Origin: Desulfuromusa sp.
Lineage (GTDB): Bacteria; Desulfobacterota; Desulfuromonadia; Desulfuromonadales; Geopsychrobacteraceae
Direction: 5' to 3'
Assembly: GCA_029934755.1 (NCBI GenBank)
Contig: JAOZLQ010000032.1
Location: 1 to 16,053 of the forward strand
Length of the DNA stretch: 16,053 nt
Shown: one piece after another, positions 14,716 to 16,053 of the stretch
Numbering within the stretch: the first letter of the stretch is position 1
Layout of the letters: each line of letters opens with the position of its first letter
Program-made: the position numbers and the translations under genes
The notes under the pieces: model-generated
The model's input: the letters and a program-made list of their open reading frames with translations, nothing else
Told to the model about the DNA's origin: nothing
The model's database searches: none

Positions 14716-16053
14716 ATGAAGGAGAATAGCTCTCTATCAATATTTGATACTTTGAGAGAACCAAGAGAGTTAGATATTAAATACATTGATTTGTGTGGTT
14801 TTGAAGAGCATTATTTACATGATGCTTTCCGTATTCTCCGTTTTGATACATGGTTTATCCTCTTACCTAGGATTTATCCATCCATGCTGACCTCAAAAGA
14901 ACAATTACACCGTCTTTCATTGGCTCTTAAAGGAGCAAAATCAGGTCTTTGGGATTGGAATATTGCTGATGAAAAAGTCTATTTTGACCCCAATTACTTT
15001 CTGATTTCCGGATACGAACCAGATGAATTTCCACACCATTTTGATGAATGGAAAAAGCGTGTTCACTCCGATGATATTGCTTTAACTGAAAAGGTGATTC
15101 AGCAATACCTATCCGGTGAAATAGAAACCTACGCTGCTGAATTTAGATTCATGACAAAAAGTGGTGATTGGATGTGGATTAGTGCGCAGGGTGAAGTGAC
15201 TGAACGGGATGCAGATGGTAACCCGGCTCGCTTTACTGGTCTGCATATTGATGTGTCTCAGCGTAAATTAGTGGAAGAGGCACTACAGAAAGAAAACGAT
15301 TTTTCCAGAAGTCTTATTGATACCGCACAAATCATTATTCTGGTATTGGATATCGAAGCTCGAATTATACAGATAAATCCCTATATGGAGGGAATTGCTG
15401 GATACACACAAGCTGAAGTCAAGGGCAAGGATTGGTTTGATACGTTTTTGCCAGAGGAAGACCACTCAAATATCCGCACCATATTTAAGAAGGCTATTGT
15501 CAATATCGATATCAGAGAACAAGTTAATCCCATTCTGACCAAGGATGGGCGTGAAATTCAAATTGAGTGGCATAATAAAACCCTTAAAGATTCAAACGAA
15601 AATGTCGTTGGATTACTTTGTGTCGGGCACGATATCACCGAGCATCTGCAAGCAGAAAAGGCACTGTCTCTCGAAAAGGATAATCTGAAAAGTATTTTTG
15701 CTGCAATGGAAGATGGCGTTTATATTGTAGATAAAAACTTTGATATCCAATTTGTCAATCCTGTTTTGACAAAGGAGTTGGGAGATTATACGGGCAGGAA
15801 GTGTTACGAGTATTTTCATGGTCGAACCGATGTCTGTCCCTGGTGCAAGAACGACAAAGTCATGAAGGGGGAAACCATACGTTGGGAGTTTCATTTACCT
15901 AAAACTGACAGAACTTATGACCTGATTGACACTCCGCTAAAAGGCCCTGATGGTAGTATTTTTAAGCTAGAAATATTTCGTGATATCACTGACCGGAAGA
16001 TTTCTGAAAGAAAGCTAATCAATCAACAGCACTTACTTGAAAGGGCTCAAGAG
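14716..16053 (+). CDS. Multi-PAS sensory protein, N-terminal part (runs off the window)
   Basis: An open frame of 446 codons reaches the right edge without a stop. After a 56-residue leader come three PAS domains: PAS1 (about 66-187) with SGLWDWNI and the closing GLHIDVSQRK, PAS2 (about 194-310) with IILVLD and VGHDITE, and PAS3 (about 319-430) with AMEDGVYIVDKN and IFRDITDRK. PAS3 carries CPWC at 374-377 plus an earlier Cys, a pattern seen in many deltaproteobacterial PAS sensors that may bind a metal or sense redox. A coiled-coil linker begins at the edge, so the missing output is most likely a histidine kinase or GGDEF-type domain. No membrane segment is seen, so it is probably cytosolic. 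The start is uncertain: ATG 14716 has no ribosome binding site, while ATG 14884 has AGGA 12 nt upstream and begins just before PAS1. Confidence 0.85.
   Translation, partial: MKENSSLSIFDTLREPRELDIKYIDLCGFEEHYLHDAFRILRFDTWFILLPRIYPSMLTSKEQLHRLSLALKGAKSGLWDWNIADEKVYFDPNYFLISGYEPDEFPHHFDEWKKRVHSDDIALTEKVIQQYLSGEIETYAAEFRFMTKSGDWMWISAQGEVTERDADGNPARFTGLHIDVSQRKLVEEALQKENDFSRSLIDTAQIIILVLDIEARIIQINPYMEGIAGYTQAEVKGKDWFDTFLPEEDHSNIRTIFKKAIVNIDIREQVNPILTKDGREIQIEWHNKTLKDSNENVVGLLCVGHDITEHLQAEKALSLEKDNLKSIFAAMEDGVYIVDKNFDIQFVNPVLTKELGDYTGRKCYEYFHGRTDVCPWCKNDKVMKGETIRWEFHLPKTDRTYDLIDTPLKGPDGSIFKLEIFRDITDRKISERKLINQQHLLERAQE

Noticed and set aside
1..16053. tRNA, rRNA, CRISPR array or intact insertion sequence
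   Set aside because: No tRNA-like arms, spaced identical repeats or transposase-like proteins were recognised on either strand.

Overview
The window looks like a chromosomal segment of an anaerobic deltaproteobacterium of the Desulfuromonadales type (Geobacter/Pelobacter/Desulfuromonas relatives). This is an inference from the run mfd - SurA/PpiC-like lipoprotein - second SurA-like protein - pdxA - uvrA, the phenylacetate-CoA-ligase-type AMP-ligase tail at the left edge, the multi-PAS sensor at the right edge, and the moderate, slightly AT-rich composition. No rRNA, tRNA, CRISPR array or intact insertion sequence was seen.

Left part (1-3926). The 3' end of a phenylacetate-CoA ligase family gene runs rightward and converges, across a small hairpin, with a leftward block of four genes. 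Read in transcription order these are a two-gene stretch of unknown small membrane proteins (145 and 100 residues), a stand-alone HD-domain small alarmone hydrolase of the MESH1/SAH type, and a geranylgeranyl-reductase-family FAD oxidoreductase. The oxidoreductase is preceded by a 26-codon upstream ORF that has the only good ribosome binding site and ends in an ATGA overlap. The spacers here are long, AT-rich and rich in repeats. One approximately 24-bp sequence occurs twice in the same orientation, upstream of the hydrolase and upstream of the 145-residue gene. It therefore brackets the two membrane-protein genes, which suggests an accessory or acquired unit.

Central part (3927-13657). This is a conserved housekeeping run, all rightward: mfd (transcription-repair coupling factor), two SurA/PpiC-type periplasmic folding factors, pdxA (vitamin B6 synthesis) and uvrA (nucleotide excision repair). 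Mfd and UvrA act in the same repair pathway: Mfd clears a stalled RNA polymerase and recruits UvrA. The two SurA-like proteins are secretory chaperones. Both lack the usual first parvulin histidine, and the lipoprotein's N-terminus is broken by an apparent start-codon or frame problem at a six-T run. A perfect hairpin and a likely promoter separate the chaperones from pdxA. A REP-type inverted pair sits between pdxA and uvrA and creates a spurious upstream extension of the uvrA reading frame.

Right part (13658-16053). A weak terminator follows uvrA. Next come a small PEGA-domain lipoprotein with a strong ribosome binding site and a textbook terminator, a 350-bp non-coding spacer with competing inverted repeats, and the start of a multi-PAS signalling protein that is cut off by the window edge.

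No clearly new multi-gene system was identified. The best candidates for a second look are the direct-repeat-bounded membrane-gene block next to the alarmone hydrolase, the translation-coupled upstream ORF, and the start/frame anomaly of the first SurA-like gene.
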